Made by a program: the position numbers and the translations under genes. This document shows, piece after piece, positions 27,870 through 37,141 of a DNA stretch of 64,000 nt. The stretch is taken from positions 1 through 64,000 of the IMG/VR virus record IMGVR_UViG_3300027743_000025; one strand, written 5' to 3'. This DNA comes from a virus. Each line of letters opens with the position of its first letter. Within the stretch, counting starts at the first letter, position 1. The notes under the pieces are model-generated. The model was not told the DNA's origin. It did not search any database and saw nothing but the letters and a program-made list of their open reading frames with translations.

Positions 27870-29762
27870 TCACCTCTCTTTGCCCAACAGCAAGTCTATA
27901 AGGCCCTGCCGATCCTTGTCCCGGATCACTTGCTCGATGGCAGTTTCGTTCTGGCCGAGCCGCTCCAGCTGGGAGAACTCCACGGTGCCCTCCGTGAAGT
28001 AGTCGATCACCGTCAGAGAGCTATGCTTCTCCGCCCCAGGCCGGTGGAAGCGAGCGAGCGCCTGCGTCATCATCGGGCTGGACCAGGACCGCTGAACCAT
28101 CAGGATGGTGTCGGCCGCCGTCAGGGTGATGCCCTCGGCCGCTGCTCCGAACGTGCAGAAGATCAGCTTCCTCTTGCCGTCTTGGAACAGCTCCATGGCC
28201 CGCTTGACCTCATGGTCCGGGAGCCCGCCCGCGATCACCGCGATCTCGTTCCAGTGCGCTCCCATGCGCTGCCGGAGCACATCCTCTGTCAACCGGAGCA
28301 GCTTCTTGCTCTCGAAGAAGACGATGCACTGAGAGTCCCCGAAGTCTCCCGAGGTGATGTCGTCCACGACCGCGTCAACCTTGCAGCTCGGCATGGCCAA
28401 GTTGATCGTGACGCGCGGCGTCTCCTGCCCCGGCACCACCGAGGTGATCACCGAGCCGTGCGCCTGAGCCAGCATCATCAGCCGGCCGGTCTTGATCATG
28501 ATGGACTGCGCTGTCAACCGGTCCGTGGTCCCGTCCGGCTGCTTCAGCCAGGCAACCATCTGGTCCCTCATCTGCGTGTAAGCCTCGGCCTGCTGCTTGC
28601 CCATGGCCACCGTCCGGACCAGCGACCCGCCGCGCTGGATCTCCGGCAGGCTGAGGACATCAGCTTTGAGAACCCGCCGGGAGATCGCTTGGAACGTCGA
28701 CTGAAACTCCCGCTCCCGCTCGTGCTTGAGCCCCAGCACCCGTTCGAACCCAGCGTTGTCGAATCCCTTCCGGCAATACCAGTCCACCCAGCTGCTCTTG
28801 ACCGGCCACGCTACCGGGTCCAGCCAGTGCAAGGGAGACCAGCAGTCGTCGGGGGTACGAGAGACCAGGGTGCCGCTCAAACCCCACCTACGGGCTTCTG
28901 GACGGGCTGCCGAAAGTCCCCATAACGCCTGAGCGTTGACAGTCTTCGCATTCCGGATCCTGTGTACCTCGTCCGCGACGATCACCGACCACGGGATGAC
29001 GTTCAGTTCCTTCTCGTGAGCCTGGCACTGCGCCGGCTTGATCGAGCCTTCCTCGGACAGCTTTGGCCCGCCGCACCTCGCGCACTTCTTGAGCGCGTGG
29101 CCGGGGAACGCCCGGAGCCGGGTGTGCGTGCGCATGGCCTCCCACCCGATCACGACTATGTCGCCCGGCCCGACATCGAACAGCTGCTTCCGCCGGGCTG
29201 CCAGCGTCCCGCCGACCACTACCGCCCGAGTCCCCGGCCCCAGGTACTCCGCGATCTCTGACTGCCACCCCCAGCGGACCTTATTCGGGCAGACGACCAG
29301 GACCGGCCCTGACTCCAGCAGCCCATCAGCCGTGAGCGCCGCCAGGACCGCGCGGGTCTTGCCGACCCCGACCTCACTCAGCAGCAGTCGACCAGGGATC
29401 TCTGGCTGCTCTGTCAACCACAGTGCATCCTGCATCTGGTGGGGGTAGAGCGCCCCAGCCGCCTGCAACGTATCGGCCTCCCGCTGAGCGGACTGCTCCA
29501 GCAGCTCAGACCACCGCGCCTTGTCCTCGGCCACCCACATGCCTACGGCCTCGTCCGGCTTCAGTGGAATCCGAAGGTATCTCGCGATATCACCCAGCGA
29601 GAGCACCGCCGGCCGCCGAGCCGGGATCGTCCAGCACGCCCCGTCACGCCAGTAGAGAGCCCCAGGGATCTCCTTGATCCGGCCCAGCGTGGCCGGGGGA
29701 GCCTTGACCGCCAGCCGGCCGGTGTAGCGGTTGCCCTCAGGGACGAACGAAACGTTGATCAC
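27870..29762 (-). CDS. SNF2-type DEAD-box helicase
   Basis: 630 residues from GTG 29762 (GTGA overlap). Q-like LYPHQ (105-109), Walker A EVGVGKT (130-136), DEVH box (264-267), a SGT motif III after it, and a RecA2 domain with motifs V and VI (QRSWSSPMMTQALARFHRPG). An inserted CARC ... C cluster near 227-246 may bind zinc. Typical phage SNF2-like ATPase acting with the neighbouring replication genes. Confidence 0.85.
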   Translation of the reverse strand: MINVSFVPEGNRYTGRLAVKAPPATLGRIKEIPGALYWRDGACWTIPARRPAVLSLGDIARYLRIPLKPDEAVGMWVAEDKARWSELLEQSAQREADTLQAAGALYPHQMQDALWLTEQPEIPGRLLLSEVGVGKTRAVLAALTADGLLESGPVLVVCPNKVRWGWQSEIAEYLGPGTRAVVVGGTLAARRKQLFDVGPGDIVVIGWEAMRTHTRLRAFPGHALKKCARCGGPKLSEEGSIKPAQCQAHEKELNVIPWSVIVADEVHRIRNAKTVNAQALWGLSAARPEARRWGLSGTLVSRTPDDCWSPLHWLDPVAWPVKSSWVDWYCRKGFDNAGFERVLGLKHEREREFQSTFQAISRRVLKADVLSLPEIQRGGSLVRTVAMGKQQAEAYTQMRDQMVAWLKQPDGTTDRLTAQSIMIKTGRLMMLAQAHGSVITSVVPGQETPRVTINLAMPSCKVDAVVDDITSGDFGDSQCIVFFESKKLLRLTEDVLRQRMGAHWNEIAVIAGGLPDHEVKRAMELFQDGKRKLIFCTFGAAAEGITLTAADTILMVQRSWSSPMMTQALARFHRPGAEKHSSLTVIDYFTEGTVEFSQLERLGQNETAIEQVIRDKDRQGLIDLLLGKER

Positions 29763-30058
29763 TGGTCCCGGAACTCCTCGTCAATCTCTTTCTCCGGATT
29801 TTCCCACTTCTCCGGCAGGTGCTCGAACACCTTCCCGTCACCGGCTGGCCGCTCCTCCCGGAGCTGAGCTTTGATCCGGATGTGCGCTGTCGAGTCAGTG
29901 AACGTGAGAGCCTGTAGCCGACCGCGCCAACCGGAGATCTCAGCCCTCTTGATGTACTTGGCCCCGTAAAGATCGGCCATGTCCAGCGCGGCCTTCAGCT
30001 CGTCCGTTGTCATGCCCACGTCGCGATTGCCGGCACTAGCCGTGAACTCAACGCCCAT
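29759..30058 (-). CDS. hypothetical protein in replication operon
   Basis: 99 residues; helical N-terminus, a beta segment (ALTFTDSTAHIRIKAQL) and an acidic C-terminus. Between resolvase and helicase genes, overlapping the latter. Unknown. Confidence 0.65.
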   Translation of the reverse strand: MGVEFTASAGNRDVGMTTDELKAALDMADLYGAKYIKRAEISGWRGRLQALTFTDSTAHIRIKAQLREERPAGDGKVFEHLPEKWENPEKEIDEEFRDQ

Positions 30059-30059
30059 C

Positions 30060-30497
30060 TTAGACCACCCTTATAGTGCTTTCGGATACGTGGTTGCTTG
30101 CCCACAGTAGACAGTGCCTGAGAGCGTCCCGCGCGTGCCCGTCCTTGGTCTTAGGAACGGGGTAGTGCTTCACGCGCTCCTCCGTTCCGAACTCCTTGGC
30201 ATCCGCCGGGTCTTGCAGATAGATCTTGTTCCCGTTCAGGTGACACTCGCCCTTCATCCATCCGATCATCTCTAGGCTGGCTGGCTGCCACGTCTTGTAA
30301 CCCGGTCGCGGCTTGAAGGACTCAGTCACCACGCACAGGCTGGGAAGGGATGTGTGGAGGACCCTGTGGAAGTAGTCGATGAATTGAGTCTGCGTGTACT
30401 CGTGCCACTCCAGCACCGAGATATCTTCAGGCCCGTACGCCACCGCCCGGACGACCCCAGTCATGACCCCAGGATCCACTGCCACGATCGTGACCAT
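30060..30497 (-). CDS. RuvC-like Holliday-junction resolvase
   Basis: 145 residues from ATG 30497. RNase H-fold signature VTIVAVDPGVMTGVV (catalytic Asp8), a middle Glu (VVTESFKPRPG) and C-terminal DGHARDALRHCLLW supplying further acidic residues, as in phage RuvC-like resolvases. Located between DNA polymerase and helicase genes. Probable role: resolving recombination intermediates before packaging. Confidence 0.75.
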   Translation of the reverse strand: MVTIVAVDPGVMTGVVRAVAYGPEDISVLEWHEYTQTQFIDYFHRVLHTSLPSLCVVTESFKPRPGYKTWQPASLEMIGWMKGECHLNGNKIYLQDPADAKEFGTEERVKHYPVPKTKDGHARDALRHCLLWASNHVSESTIRVV

Positions 30498-30514
30498 CCT
30501 GACCACCTTCTCTT

Positions 30515-32302
30515 TTACTTGCAGTCTGCCCACGTTCGGCCGATCACTGGAGTTGCCGTGATGGAGACCCCGTACTCCTCCTTGTCAACAACAGCGTTCA
30601 TCACCTCGCGGATCGTGTCAACCGCCTCCACGACAGCCCACGCTGGCATCTCGAACAGCACTTCGTCGTGGACCGGCAAGATCATCCATTGCTCCAGACC
30701 AGCTTGTTGCAATCCAATCAACGCCATCTTCAGGATCTCCGCCGCATGGCCCTGCGTGGCCCAGTTGGGGAGCTTGCGGATCTCCTGCCGCCGCTTGAGC
30801 TTGAAGCGCCGGCCCGTAGGGGTGGTCACGTAGAAGCCCTCAGGGTTGAGCTTGTTGATCATTCCGGAGCCTGCCGACGCCACCGAGCGGTAGCGCGCCT
30901 GTAACGCCTTGAGGACCTTCACCGCCTGGTAGACATCCACCCGAGCAGTGGCCGCGATCGTCTCGACACCGCCGCTGTAGAGAGTCGCGTACATGGTTGA
31001 CTTCAGGATCTGCCGCCGCTTGTCTGACTTCTGGAAGTTCGGCTCCTTGTAGAGGTCCCGCCCGAGCATCACAAAGAAGTCTTCGCCCTGCTCGTCCGCC
31101 AGCCGGAGCGTCTCCTTGAGCGCGTCGTCAAAGTTCAGGAAGGCCCACGTGCGCAGCTCGATCTGGCCGTAGTCCGCCGAGACGATCACGTGCCCATCTC
31201 GGGCCTCCACCGCCTTACGGACCGTCAGGTCCCCAGCAGGGAGCTGCTGCAACGGGGGGTCAGCTACCGACATACGGGTGGTCCGCGCCTGGCACGGGTT
31301 GATCTGCGGGTGGATGCGGGCCGTCTCATCCAGTTGGTACCCAGAGGCTTCCGACATAGCAGCCAGATAATTGACCCGCGTCCGGTGCACATCTCTGTAC
31401 TCCAATACAAGATCAGCAATCGGGTGGTCGATCGCTCCTAGTGCGTCCTTGTCAACCGACAGCTGGCCGCCTGCCGTCTTCCGCGCGCCGGGCGGCATGA
31501 CTCCCGCCAGCTGGAGCGCTTTAGCTACGCTCGCGGGTGCAGACGGGGTGATGCTGTATTCCGACTGGAGCCGGGCAGCAATCATCTTCTCCCGCTCCAC
31601 CAAGAGATCAGCCTGGTTGGCCAGGTACAGCCCGTTGACGGGTAGGCCGTTGCGCGCCATGGCCGTGCAGATGCTCGCTGTAGCAACCTCCGTCGAGTGG
31701 CATCCCTGCCACTTCACATTGCGCCGCCGAGCTTCGTACGTGTCCCACAGCGCCGCCGTGAGGCACGTGTCTAGCACCCCGTAGCCCACGTAGGGCCGCC
31801 AGTCCAGCGGGACAGTGGCCCAGGTCCAGCCGTTCTGCGCCATGCCCGCCTTGAGCCGCTCCTCGCCCGAGCCCGCCCACGGCCCGAACTCCCGCACCGC
31901 CAGCGGCTTCAACCGGCGGGTGTCATCAGACCAGTTGTCCAGGCCGGCCCAGATCATGCCGTCCTCCAGATGCTCGATCGGCATCCGGTATCCCATCTCC
32001 CAGATGGCCCAGTAGTCGTACGGGAGATTCCACCAGACCTGTTTGACGCCGGCCCGGTCACACCACTTCAACGCCTCCAGCGCGAGCCCCCGCCAGTCAT
32101 CCCAAGGCACTGACCAGCCGCCGTCCGTGTCTCCAAACTGGAGAGTCCGAACACGGAAATCCGGGCGCCACTGCTGGAGCCCGGTGCCCTCCGTGTCAAC
32201 CCCGACCCGAGTACGGCCGGGACGTGTCAACCAAGCCCAGAACTCAGTCACGTCCGACACGTCGGAGACCATCTGGAAAGTCAGGTTGAACGGGTCGATC
32301 AC
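30515..32302 (-). CDS. family A DNA polymerase
   Basis: 595 residues from GTG 32302. N-terminal exonuclease-like domain with VGVDTEGTG (Asp36, Glu38); palm motif A DYGQIELR (377-384); fingers motif B with Arg430, Lys434 and Tyr438/Tyr442; motif C VHDEV near the C-terminus. Length matches short phage PolA enzymes lacking the 5' nuclease domain. Replicative polymerase of the phage. Confidence 0.9.
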   Translation of the reverse strand: MIDPFNLTFQMVSDVSDVTEFWAWLTRPGRTRVGVDTEGTGLQQWRPDFRVRTLQFGDTDGGWSVPWDDWRGLALEALKWCDRAGVKQVWWNLPYDYWAIWEMGYRMPIEHLEDGMIWAGLDNWSDDTRRLKPLAVREFGPWAGSGEERLKAGMAQNGWTWATVPLDWRPYVGYGVLDTCLTAALWDTYEARRRNVKWQGCHSTEVATASICTAMARNGLPVNGLYLANQADLLVEREKMIAARLQSEYSITPSAPASVAKALQLAGVMPPGARKTAGGQLSVDKDALGAIDHPIADLVLEYRDVHRTRVNYLAAMSEASGYQLDETARIHPQINPCQARTTRMSVADPPLQQLPAGDLTVRKAVEARDGHVIVSADYGQIELRTWAFLNFDDALKETLRLADEQGEDFFVMLGRDLYKEPNFQKSDKRRQILKSTMYATLYSGGVETIAATARVDVYQAVKVLKALQARYRSVASAGSGMINKLNPEGFYVTTPTGRRFKLKRRQEIRKLPNWATQGHAAEILKMALIGLQQAGLEQWMILPVHDEVLFEMPAWAVVEAVDTIREVMNAVVDKEEYGVSITATPVIGRTWADCK

Positions 32303-32478
32303 TGGAAGCGCCGCTTCCGGATCTCGATCGTGGCATCCTCCAGCTGCTGCCAGGCCGCGTCCACGGTGTGCGGCAGATCCTTGCCCTGAAGGAGCGAGAA
32401 CAGCTGAGTGGCTTCCGTACGGGTAAGCCCAGCCACTTGAGCGTAGGTAGCAAACAGCATCGAAACTATGGCATCCAC
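32299..32478 (-). CDS. 59-aa hypothetical upstream of polymerase
   Basis: 59 residues from GTG 32478 with an AGGAG site, ending in the TGA that overlaps the polymerase GTG (GTGA). Helical (TRTEATQLFSLLQGKDL). Too short for many callers but well supported by both overlaps. Follows a terminator at 32499-32523. Confidence 0.6.
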   Translation of the reverse strand: MDAIVSMLFATYAQVAGLTRTEATQLFSLLQGKDLPHTVDAAWQQLEDATIEIRKRRFQ

Positions 32479-32498
32479 GTGGTGTGCTCCTAAAGATC

Positions 32499-32523
32499 GG
32501 GCCGGTAGCTCACGCTACCGGCC
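32499..32523 (-). terminator. hairpin after the ssDNA-binding protein gene
   Basis: GGGCCGGTAGC/GCTACCGGCCC 11-bp stem; on the minus strand followed by GATCTTTAG. Likely a partial terminator within the replication operon. Confidence 0.6.
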
Positions 32524-32540
32524 CGTACTGGTTGTTGGTG

Positions 32541-33116
32541 TCAGGACCAGTCATCATCTTTGGTCGGGGGGTTGACAGCGCCGGTCATGGTGAGACCCTC
32601 GCCGCCAAGTTCAATGTCGTCGTCTTCCAAGCTGATCTCCTGCTCTCCATCACCGAGGGTGCTGGCCCCGGAGTAGTCGCCGGATGAGATAGCTGAGTCA
32701 ACCCCGAGATTCTTGCGGAACCGAACCCGGTTCCGAGGCTGCCCCAGGTACTCGTCCTCATCCAGCCCGACCAGGATCTTCTGGCCGAGCATGTGCGCCG
32801 CGATCTGGTCGGCCGTAGGCCGCTCAGACTTGATCCACTCCTGCGAGGCGCCCATAGCCTTGAGCCCCTGAGCGAAGATCCGCGCAGCCACCGAGTTTTC
32901 CGGCGACCACGTGAGCTGCTCAGAAACCTGCCGGCCCTGCTGTGGACCGTTCATGGCCTCCAGTACGACTTTGAAGCACTGCTTGCCACCCTGCGTAATG
33001 GCCGCCGTGGATTTAACCACGACCATCTCATACTCCCCTTTGGGGAGCGGCTTGCCTTCCAGCTCCTCCCCGAACGCCTCGAACTCGTCCGCGAAACTGA
33101 ACTCACCGTCAGACAT
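32541..33116 (-). CDS. ssDNA-binding protein (DUF669-like)
   Basis: 191 residues from ATG 33116 (GGGAAGGAAG site). KGEYEMVVVKSTAAIT and KVVLEAMNGPQQGRQVSEQL fit the DUF669-type OB-fold proteins that accompany phage Sak4 recombinases; the C-terminus is acidic and ends DDDWS, like SSB tails that recruit partners. Overlaps the upstream Sak4-like gene. Confidence 0.7.
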   Translation of the reverse strand: MSDGEFSFADEFEAFGEELEGKPLPKGEYEMVVVKSTAAITQGGKQCFKVVLEAMNGPQQGRQVSEQLTWSPENSVAARIFAQGLKAMGASQEWIKSERPTADQIAAHMLGQKILVGLDEDEYLGQPRNRVRFRKNLGVDSAISSGDYSGASTLGDGEQEISLEDDDIELGGEGLTMTGAVNPPTKDDDWS

Positions 33117-33951
33117 CTTCCTCCTTCCCTTCTCCCGTGCTGGCCGACGCATCTCCGATGGTTGACACGACGGCCGGCTCCGCCATCAGCGGACCGCCAT
33201 CCTTGAACACCAGCTTGATCAGTTTGGAGAACGTGGTATTCCTCGCCGCGATCTCCGCCGTAGTCGAGCCGGTCACTTGCGGCAGGGTAACGATGGCCGG
33301 TATCCGACCGCCCACCCGCTCGCCCGCCTCTATCCGGCCAGGAAGGCGCCGCGTGCGAAGCTTACGCACTTCCTGCCCAGTCTTGTTGTCCGCCTCCACA
33401 AACAGATACGCCGTGACATCCATCAGGTACGGCACCACGGTGTTGAGCTGTCCCTGCAAGTGTGGCCGGAGCATACCGTCTCCGGTTTCCTTCGTCATGG
33501 CCGTGACGACCACAGCCTCCAGCGGGTGGTTGGCATGGAACGTCAGGTCCCGAAGGTCCCGCATGAACCCGCCGACAATTCGCAGTACAGAACCCCAGTC
33601 CTGAAGCTTGACCTGGTTACGCCCGGCCACGTCCTCGATATAGCGGTACTGAAGTTCAGAGATACTGTCAACCGACGCCGACCGGAACGGGTGCTTCCCG
33701 CCGTGCAGCCAGTCAAACGCCCGCTGCGCATCCTGCCACTCCCGCACCGAGACCACGGCCGTATCCCAGTCAGCTGTCTTAGACCAGGATGGAGGGGGAT
33801 CCCGTGGATCCCAGTGGACCCCCCTGATAGGCAGGAACCGCGCCGCGCTCTCTACATCGAAGTAGACACGGGGTGCCGGAGTGCTGGCAGCCAGTAGGCT
33901 CTTGCCCACTTTGGACATACCATGCACCAGCATGGAGAGCGCCGGCTCCAT
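33109..33951 (-). CDS. Sak4-like RecA-fold ATPase
   Basis: 280 residues. Walker A HGMSKVGKS (10-18), a Walker B-like region (ASVDSISEL), and the overall length of Sak4/AAA_24 single-strand annealing recombinases. Its neighbours, an ssDNA-binding protein downstream and a Cas4-like nuclease upstream, complete a phage recombination module. Confidence 0.8.
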   Translation of the reverse strand: MEPALSMLVHGMSKVGKSLLAASTPAPRVYFDVESAARFLPIRGVHWDPRDPPPSWSKTADWDTAVVSVREWQDAQRAFDWLHGGKHPFRSASVDSISELQYRYIEDVAGRNQVKLQDWGSVLRIVGGFMRDLRDLTFHANHPLEAVVVTAMTKETGDGMLRPHLQGQLNTVVPYLMDVTAYLFVEADNKTGQEVRKLRTRRLPGRIEAGERVGGRIPAIVTLPQVTGSTTAEIAARNTTFSKLIKLVFKDGGPLMAEPAVVSTIGDASASTGEGKEEDV

Positions 33952-34607
33952 CAGGCCCTCGCAGGAGCCTGCTGCTGCATGTAGCCGTTAGGGGTATTAC
34001 CCCCGTTAGGGCCGAACCACTGCTGAGGGGTAAAGACATCATCATTAGGGTAGGGAGGCTGCGACGGCTGCTGCGCCTGCTCAGCCTGGTTGACCTCAGC
34101 CTGCGTCTGCCACTGGCCGTTAGGCCAGCGGGTGAGCATCTCGGCCCGGGACTCCGAGCTGACCCGGTTGGTGTAGTTGACCAGCTCCTCAGCCGACGCA
34201 CGATCCTGCGTGCGCATGTCAACCACGTTGCCGCCGTTGAAGATCCGAACGCCGTACTCCGGCTCCGGCGCCGGCTCCGGCGGGGGCTCCGAGTAGCCGA
34301 TGCCCTCCGGGACAGCCAGCCGCTGCCGGAAGCTGTGAAGGTTGACATCGGTCCGCGCCCACCGACCACGGTGGACAAAGATCCAGACATCCCCACAGCG
34401 CAGGCAGGCCCACATGATGCCGGGGTGCCAGTTGTCCGCCGAGGGGCGGATGCACTCGTGCTGACCTTCTGCTGTCATGTTGCTACGGACCTCTCTTATA
34501 GCATCGACGACCTCAGGCTCGGGGACCGTCGACCGCTGGCTGGTGGGCCACATTCTCCAACCGGTCATAACTACGATTACCTCTCTACTATCTACAAACA
34601 CGGTCAC
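33951..34607 (-). CDS. hypothetical zinc-binding protein in recombination module
   Basis: 218 residues from GTG 34607 (GTGA overlap); ATG 34478 after an AGAGAGG site is a shorter alternative. CLRCGDVWIF gives a CxxC pair; the C-terminal third is Gln/Pro/Asn-rich low complexity. Overlaps the Sak4-like gene (TGATG). Unknown function. Confidence 0.6.
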   Translation of the reverse strand: MTVFVDSREVIVVMTGWRMWPTSQRSTVPEPEVVDAIREVRSNMTAEGQHECIRPSADNWHPGIMWACLRCGDVWIFVHRGRWARTDVNLHSFRQRLAVPEGIGYSEPPPEPAPEPEYGVRIFNGGNVVDMRTQDRASAEELVNYTNRVSSESRAEMLTRWPNGQWQTQAEVNQAEQAQQPSQPPYPNDDVFTPQQWFGPNGGNTPNGYMQQQAPARA

Positions 34608-34798
34608 CCTAACCACTTGTGTAGGGCCACGATCTCAGCACATGGCCAGCGCTGGCTGCAAGAGTTACACAAGCGGCCCCCATACATCCCTGCTGTGTGC
34701 TCTGACAAGATGACCTCCACCAAGGCATGAAGGTGATCATCAGTGATCAGTAGCGCCTTGTCCCTCAGACTTTCCATGTTCACCAGGAGTTTGCCCAC
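34604..34798 (-). CDS. small Cys-rich protein
   Basis: 64 residues from GTG 34798 with GGAGG site. Helical N-terminus and CNSCSQRWPC at the end, similar in layout to zinc-binding tails. Between the nuclease and the zinc-binding protein genes. Confidence 0.55.
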   Translation of the reverse strand: MGKLLVNMESLRDKALLITDDHLHALVEVILSEHTAGMYGGRLCNSCSQRWPCAEIVALHKWLG

Positions 34799-34799
34799 G

Positions 34800-35726
34800 C
34801 TACACCGCCTCCCGGTCATCGGTATAGCGCTCGAACGGATCGCCGACCACGTATAGATCCTCCAGCATATTCTCCGCCGCTGCCTTGCCGGTGGCCTGGT
34901 ATTCAGCGCACGGGAGTTTGAACGGGCACGTAGCGCACTGCCACGACGGGTGGAACGGTGTGGCAATGCGATGGTCCATCCCCGAGTCAAGATCGCGCTT
35001 GGCCCGGATCATGTTGTTCAGAATGCCGATCAACCGGAACCGGTACGCCATCAGGTCCATGTGACTGATCGGGATCACCAGCCGCTTGTAGAACGGTGGT
35101 TTGGCCGCCGCCGTGCGGAGCACCTTGCGCAACAGCGTGTAGACGATGCCGGCCACCCAGGGATCGTTGCGATCTGAGCTGGCCTCCAGCAGCATGTAGA
35201 GCCGGCCCTGCGGGGACATCTCCAGACCCAGGATCGTAGGTTCCCCGAAGTTGCCCACTGTCTTGTAGTCGTTGATGAAGATCGCCCCATCCGAGAGCCG
35301 CCGCGAACGCCGGTCCAGCTTGCCCCGGACCAGGATGTCAACCACTACCCCGTCGACCTCCAGCGTGACCACTTCCTTGAGCTGCGCTTCAATCCCCAGC
35401 GTCTCCCAATCGGCAGCCTCGCTGGTTGACCACTCCGCATAGCCCTCCAGCATCGCGCGGCCGAGCTTGTTCTCCTTGTCCAGTCCGTCCGTGAACCCGC
35501 CGGCAGCCTTCTCATACTCGTACATCATCAGGGTATCCCAGATGATCTTGATATCGGTACGACCCTCATCCTCCTCCCACAGCTCCAGCGCGGTGTGGAT
35601 CCGCGCGCCGAACGGAAGCGGCCCCACGGGAGGCTCATCCCTGCGCCTGAGCCGCCGATAGGTACCGAAGTACCACGAGCGCGGACAGCTCATGAAGCGC
35701 TGCATGTCCGAGTAGCTGGTCTGCAT
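34800..35726 (-). CDS. Cas4/RecB-like PD-(D/E)XK exonuclease
   Basis: 308 residues. First Cys at 14 (SCPRSWYF) and three Cys near residue 270 (CATCPFKLPC) form the four-Cys iron-sulfur site of Cas4/AddB-type nucleases; GKLDRRSRR and INDYKT carry catalytic Asp and Asp-x-Lys, with Gln-Tyr-like GRLYMLLEAS after. Supplies single strands for the Sak4-like recombinase. No ribosome site before ATG 35726; possibly leaderless. Confidence 0.8.
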   Translation of the reverse strand: MQTSYSDMQRFMSCPRSWYFGTYRRLRRRDEPPVGPLPFGARIHTALELWEEDEGRTDIKIIWDTLMMYEYEKAAGGFTDGLDKENKLGRAMLEGYAEWSTSEAADWETLGIEAQLKEVVTLEVDGVVVDILVRGKLDRRSRRLSDGAIFINDYKTVGNFGEPTILGLEMSPQGRLYMLLEASSDRNDPWVAGIVYTLLRKVLRTAAAKPPFYKRLVIPISHMDLMAYRFRLIGILNNMIRAKRDLDSGMDHRIATPFHPSWQCATCPFKLPCAEYQATGKAAAENMLEDLYVVGDPFERYTDDREAV

Positions 35727-35772
35727 AGTTGCGTATACTATGGTTGACTACCAGACCACACAAGGGGTAAAC

Positions 35773-36519
35773 ATGACCTTCACCCACAGAGACCTACGAA
35801 AGTTCAACTCCGACGCCAGGAAGCTGATCCTGAAAGTGCAAGAAGCCGGCTGGCACGGGGACCGGATAGCCCGTCACGGGGCCGTGTTGCTAGCACCAGA
35901 CGATCAGCCGTTCCGGATCTGCGTACCAAGGAATGTGAACGGCCGGCTGCTCAACAACACGATGGCCCCGTTCAAGCGCTGGATGATCCAGCAAGGCCCG
36001 TCTTTCGCCACCACCACCGAAGAGGTTCAGCAGATGCCAGCGTGTGCCGAGTGCGGCAAAGTTTTCGAGCGTAAGCAGCAGGTCACAGTCCACCACGCGA
36101 TGGTCCACGACCTGAAGCAGTGCCCAAACTGTGAGCGGAAGATGAACGCCAGCAACCTGGCCCGTCACATCGCCTCTGCGCACAAGCCGTTCCCTGAGCC
36201 CGAGACGGCTCCGGTTGACATGGAAGCGCCCCTCACGCTGGCCGGGATCGAACTGAACATCCCATCGGCTAACCCGGGGCTGATGGAGTACTTCCGGGAG
36301 CCGCCGCTGGTGGAGCACACCCCCGAGCAGCCGTCTGAGCAGCTGACCGCCATCCGCGCGATCCTCATCCCCAGCATGGAACGGGAAGCGAAACGGAACC
36401 GAGCCCGCATAGCCGAGCTGGAGCGGATGATCGTTGACCAGCAAGAGGTACACCGCAAGGAGATGGAAGAGTGCTCCGCCAAGCTGGATCTGATCCGGGG
36501 TCTAGTTGACAACCGTTGA
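35773..36519 (+). CDS. HicA-like N-terminus with two C2H2 zinc fingers and coiled coil
   Basis: 248 residues from ATG 35773 (AAGGGG site). Residues about 8-70 resemble the HicA RNA-binding fold (RKLILKVQEAGWHGDRIARHG then VPRNVNGRLLNNT). Then two zinc fingers: Cys91-Cys94-His107-His112 (C-x2-C-x12-H-x4-H) and Cys117-Cys120-His132-His137. The C-terminus (about 205-245) is a coiled coil. Likely a nucleic-acid-binding regulator; a candidate for recognising the dispersed GGTTGACA sites, but this is speculation. Confidence 0.65.
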   Translation: MTFTHRDLRKFNSDARKLILKVQEAGWHGDRIARHGAVLLAPDDQPFRICVPRNVNGRLLNNTMAPFKRWMIQQGPSFATTTEEVQQMPACAECGKVFERKQQVTVHHAMVHDLKQCPNCERKMNASNLARHIASAHKPFPEPETAPVDMEAPLTLAGIELNIPSANPGLMEYFREPPLVEHTPEQPSEQLTAIRAILIPSMEREAKRNRARIAELERMIVDQQEVHRKEMEECSAKLDLIRGLVDNR

Positions 36520-36534
36520 CCGTTGGTGTAGAGT
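36506..36534 (+). promoter_or_regulatory. promoter with tandem GTTGAC
   Basis: TTGACA (36506-36511), 17-bp spacer with second GTTGACC, TAGAGT (36529-36534); leader with AAGGGG before ATG 36569. Confidence 0.85.
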
Positions 36535-36568
36535 CGTTCCTATACAGCGAGTCAACTAAGGGGTCGGT

Positions 36569-37141
36569 ATGTGGATCGTAGGACAGTATGGCTTTATCTC
36601 CCTGGTGCAGCACAAGAACGACCCAGGGATCATGCAAGTCCGCGCACGGGTGCGGGAAGACATCCTCATGTACTTCCCCGGATATGAGATCGACATGATC
36701 ATCGGGGCCGACTACCTTTACCGCACGAACGTCCCGCGTGAGATCGTGGCCGAGACCATCGCTGCCGAGATCATGGGATACAGCGTGACCAGCCACGTCA
36801 AGGATGAGGCTATCCGGGCTTCCCAGCCGAACGCCTACCGGCAGACCGCCTACTACGCCTGCTGGAGAGCCCTCTCGGACATGCAGCCATACGCACCATA
36901 CTCCCGGCTGCCGCGCGCTGAAGAGAAGCGCCTGCTCAATCGGCGGGTAGGAGTGCAGCAGCCGCTGAACTGGTGGGATGACGCCATGCTCCCGTTCGAG
37001 AAGGATGTGATGAACCCAGCGTGGGACGGTCCGACGCAGGACATCCCCGAGCTGGAGGAAGACGATAAGCAGCCCCGGGACAAGCACGGCCGGTTCGCCT
37101 CGAAGCACCGCAAGACCAAGAAGGGTAAGACCAATGGATAA
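36569..37141 (+). CDS. hypothetical protein with basic tail
   Basis: 190 residues; globular N-terminal two thirds (MYFPGYEIDMIIGADYLY) and a very basic C-terminus (HRKTKKGKTNG). No family recognised. Overlaps the next gene by 8 nt. Confidence 0.65.
   Translation: MWIVGQYGFISLVQHKNDPGIMQVRARVREDILMYFPGYEIDMIIGADYLYRTNVPREIVAETIAAEIMGYSVTSHVKDEAIRASQPNAYRQTAYYACWRALSDMQPYAPYSRLPRAEEKRLLNRRVGVQQPLNWWDDAMLPFEKDVMNPAWDGPTQDIPELEEDDKQPRDKHGRFASKHRKTKKGKTNG

Noticed and set aside
27837-28925. 362-codon rightward open frame
   Set aside because: Lies entirely opposite the SNF2-like helicase; composition is that of a GC-rich shadow frame and no ribosome site or motif was found.
34800-35726. CRISPR-associated Cas4
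   Set aside because: The nuclease is Cas4-like in its four-Cys and catalytic pattern, but its neighbours are phage recombination genes, so a CRISPR role is not supported.
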